Shown here: positions 63,342 to 64,000 of the stretch, piece after piece
Numbering within the stretch: position 1 is the first letter of the stretch
How the letters are laid out: the number at the start of each line of letters is the position of its first letter
From: Neorhizobium petrolearium
GTDB lineage: Bacteria; Pseudomonadota; Alphaproteobacteria; Rhizobiales; Rhizobiaceae
Direction: 5' to 3'
Length of the DNA stretch: 64,000 bases
Assembly: GCF_017873175.1 (NCBI RefSeq)
Contig: NZ_JAGGJW010000005.1
Span: 1 to 64,000, forward strand
Program-made: the position numbers and the translations under genes
Notes under the pieces: generated by a model
Databases searched by the model: none
What the model was told of the DNA's origin: nothing
What the model saw: the letters and a program-made list of their open reading frames with translations, nothing else

Positions 63342-64000
63342 TCAGGTCGTCGCGCGGACAATCAATTCAGGCTCGATCAACTGAGTTTCCGCGGGAAGCC
63401 GCGCCTCCTTGTTTTCCAGACGATGAAGGATGCGTGCAACGCCGATTCGACTGATTTCATCGGCTGCATAGTTCACGGTCGTCAGCGGCAAAACGCTGAA
63501 TTCCGAGACTTCCGTATTGTCGTATCCGGCGATCGCCATTTGGCCGGGAACCGAAATCCCGTTTTCGCCGCACCACCGCAACGCTCCGGTGGCCAATGCG
63601 TCGGTTGAGGCGACAAGGGCAGTCGGCTTGTTGGGATCGGCCATCACGGCAGGCATCACCCGGTAGCCTTGGGTAGCTGAAGTTCCCTTGGCATTGTGAA
63701 CAATGAGCGTATCGGTCGGAAGCCCCGCCTGACGGATTGCCTGGCGAATTCCGCGGCGTTTGTCGTCATTCCCGGACATGAAGCCGCCGTCCAGCATGGC
63801 GATCCGGCGGTGACCGAGCCCGAGAAGATGGCAAGCGACCTTGTAGGCACCCGCCATATCGTCGATTGCCACCGTATCGAGGCCCGATCCGCGCAGTTCG
63901 GCCAGCAGCAAAACAGGTGTCCCGGCCTCAGCGACGGCGACGATATGATCGAATTTTCGATGATGGGCGGGATATACCAGAATTCCGTCCACCTGATAGG
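63342..64000 (-). CDS. LacI-family regulator, partial (C-terminal domain)
   Basis: The frame is open to the window edge, so the N-terminal helix-turn-helix lies outside. Visible is the effector-binding domain: DGILVYPAHHRKFDHIVAVA, VAIDDMAGAYKVACHLLGLG, HRRIAMLDGGFMSGNDDKRR, ALVASTDALATGALRWCGEN, MAIAGYDNTEVSEFSVLPLT, and an ending LPAETQLIEPELIVRATT, all typical of LacI/PurR proteins. At least 219 residues are present. It is convergent with the slipin gene (28 bp between stops). The target genes are presumably upstream, outside the window. Confidence 0.85.
   Translation of the reverse strand, partial: YQVDGILVYPAHHRKFDHIVAVAEAGTPVLLLAELRGSGLDTVAIDDMAGAYKVACHLLGLGHRRIAMLDGGFMSGNDDKRRGIRQAIRQAGLPTDTLIVHNAKGTSATQGYRVMPAVMADPNKPTALVASTDALATGALRWCGENGISVPGQMAIAGYDNTEVSEFSVLPLTTVNYAADEISRIGVARILHRLENKEARLPAETQLIEPELIVRATT

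Overview
The window looks like a secondary replicon (repABC-type plasmid or chromid) of a member of the Rhizobiaceae. The reasons are the pcaIJF/pcaR set, an aztD gene behind an alphaproteobacterial Zur box, two RHE_PE00001-family (DUF1612-type) proteins, a RecX with the rhizobial N-terminus, an alphaproteobacterial LexA box, and two palindromes matching the repABC parS consensus. No rRNA, tRNA or CRISPR array was seen.

Layout. 1-9424 is a regulator-rich metabolic stretch. It holds the edge of an IS256-family element that has cut a cytochrome b gene, a TetR-controlled envelope protein with two matching operators, oxidoreductases (two SDRs, one aldo/keto reductase), an AraC regulator, an Asp/Glu racemase with the one-cysteine active site, a DHA2 drug exporter with a TetR regulator (again two matching palindromes), and a RidA-like protein. 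9636-32511 is a dense defence island: an orphan Mu-like phage gene, a helicase-nuclease fusion, a Septu-like ATPase/HNH pair, an orphan class III cyclase-like gene next to a LexA box, an ImmA/IrrE peptidase-PIN module, a kinase / BpsA-like / unknown three-gene operon, a Gabija-like GajA/GajB pair preceded by two TIR (CAP12-type) genes, a DUF3800 protein and a GIY-YIG nuclease. A small Cys-His-Asp (papain/transglutaminase-like) protein follows the Septu-like pair, and a probable paralogue sits directly ahead of gajA. 32643-37705 is a plasmid-maintenance and mobile-DNA zone: an RHE_PE00001 protein, a vapBC-integrase cassette flanked by GATAA/TTATC inverted repeats, a second decayed TA-integrase cassette, a broken HigBA-type pair and an IS6 remnant.

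37959-47542 returns to housekeeping and catabolic genes: L,D-transpeptidase, RecX, truncated haemoglobin, pcaIJF with divergent pcaR, aztD, a WGR protein, two putative parS sites, and a second RHE_PE00001 protein. 47630-59657 is one long sugar-utilisation operon (solute-binding protein, glycoside hydrolase, two permeases, dual ATPase, hydroxypyruvate-isomerase-like protein, 3-hydroxyacid dehydrogenase, GH42 beta-galactosidase), probably controlled by the divergent LacI-type regulator. An NfeD protease/slipin pair and a partial LacI-type regulator close the window.

The most interesting parts are the putative five-gene TIR-TIR-papain-like-GajA-GajB operon, the recurrence of the papain-like protein beside two different nuclease defence systems, and the kinase/BpsA-like/unknown operon, which I cannot match to a described system. 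Everything was read by eye: family names rest on motif recognition, not database searches.
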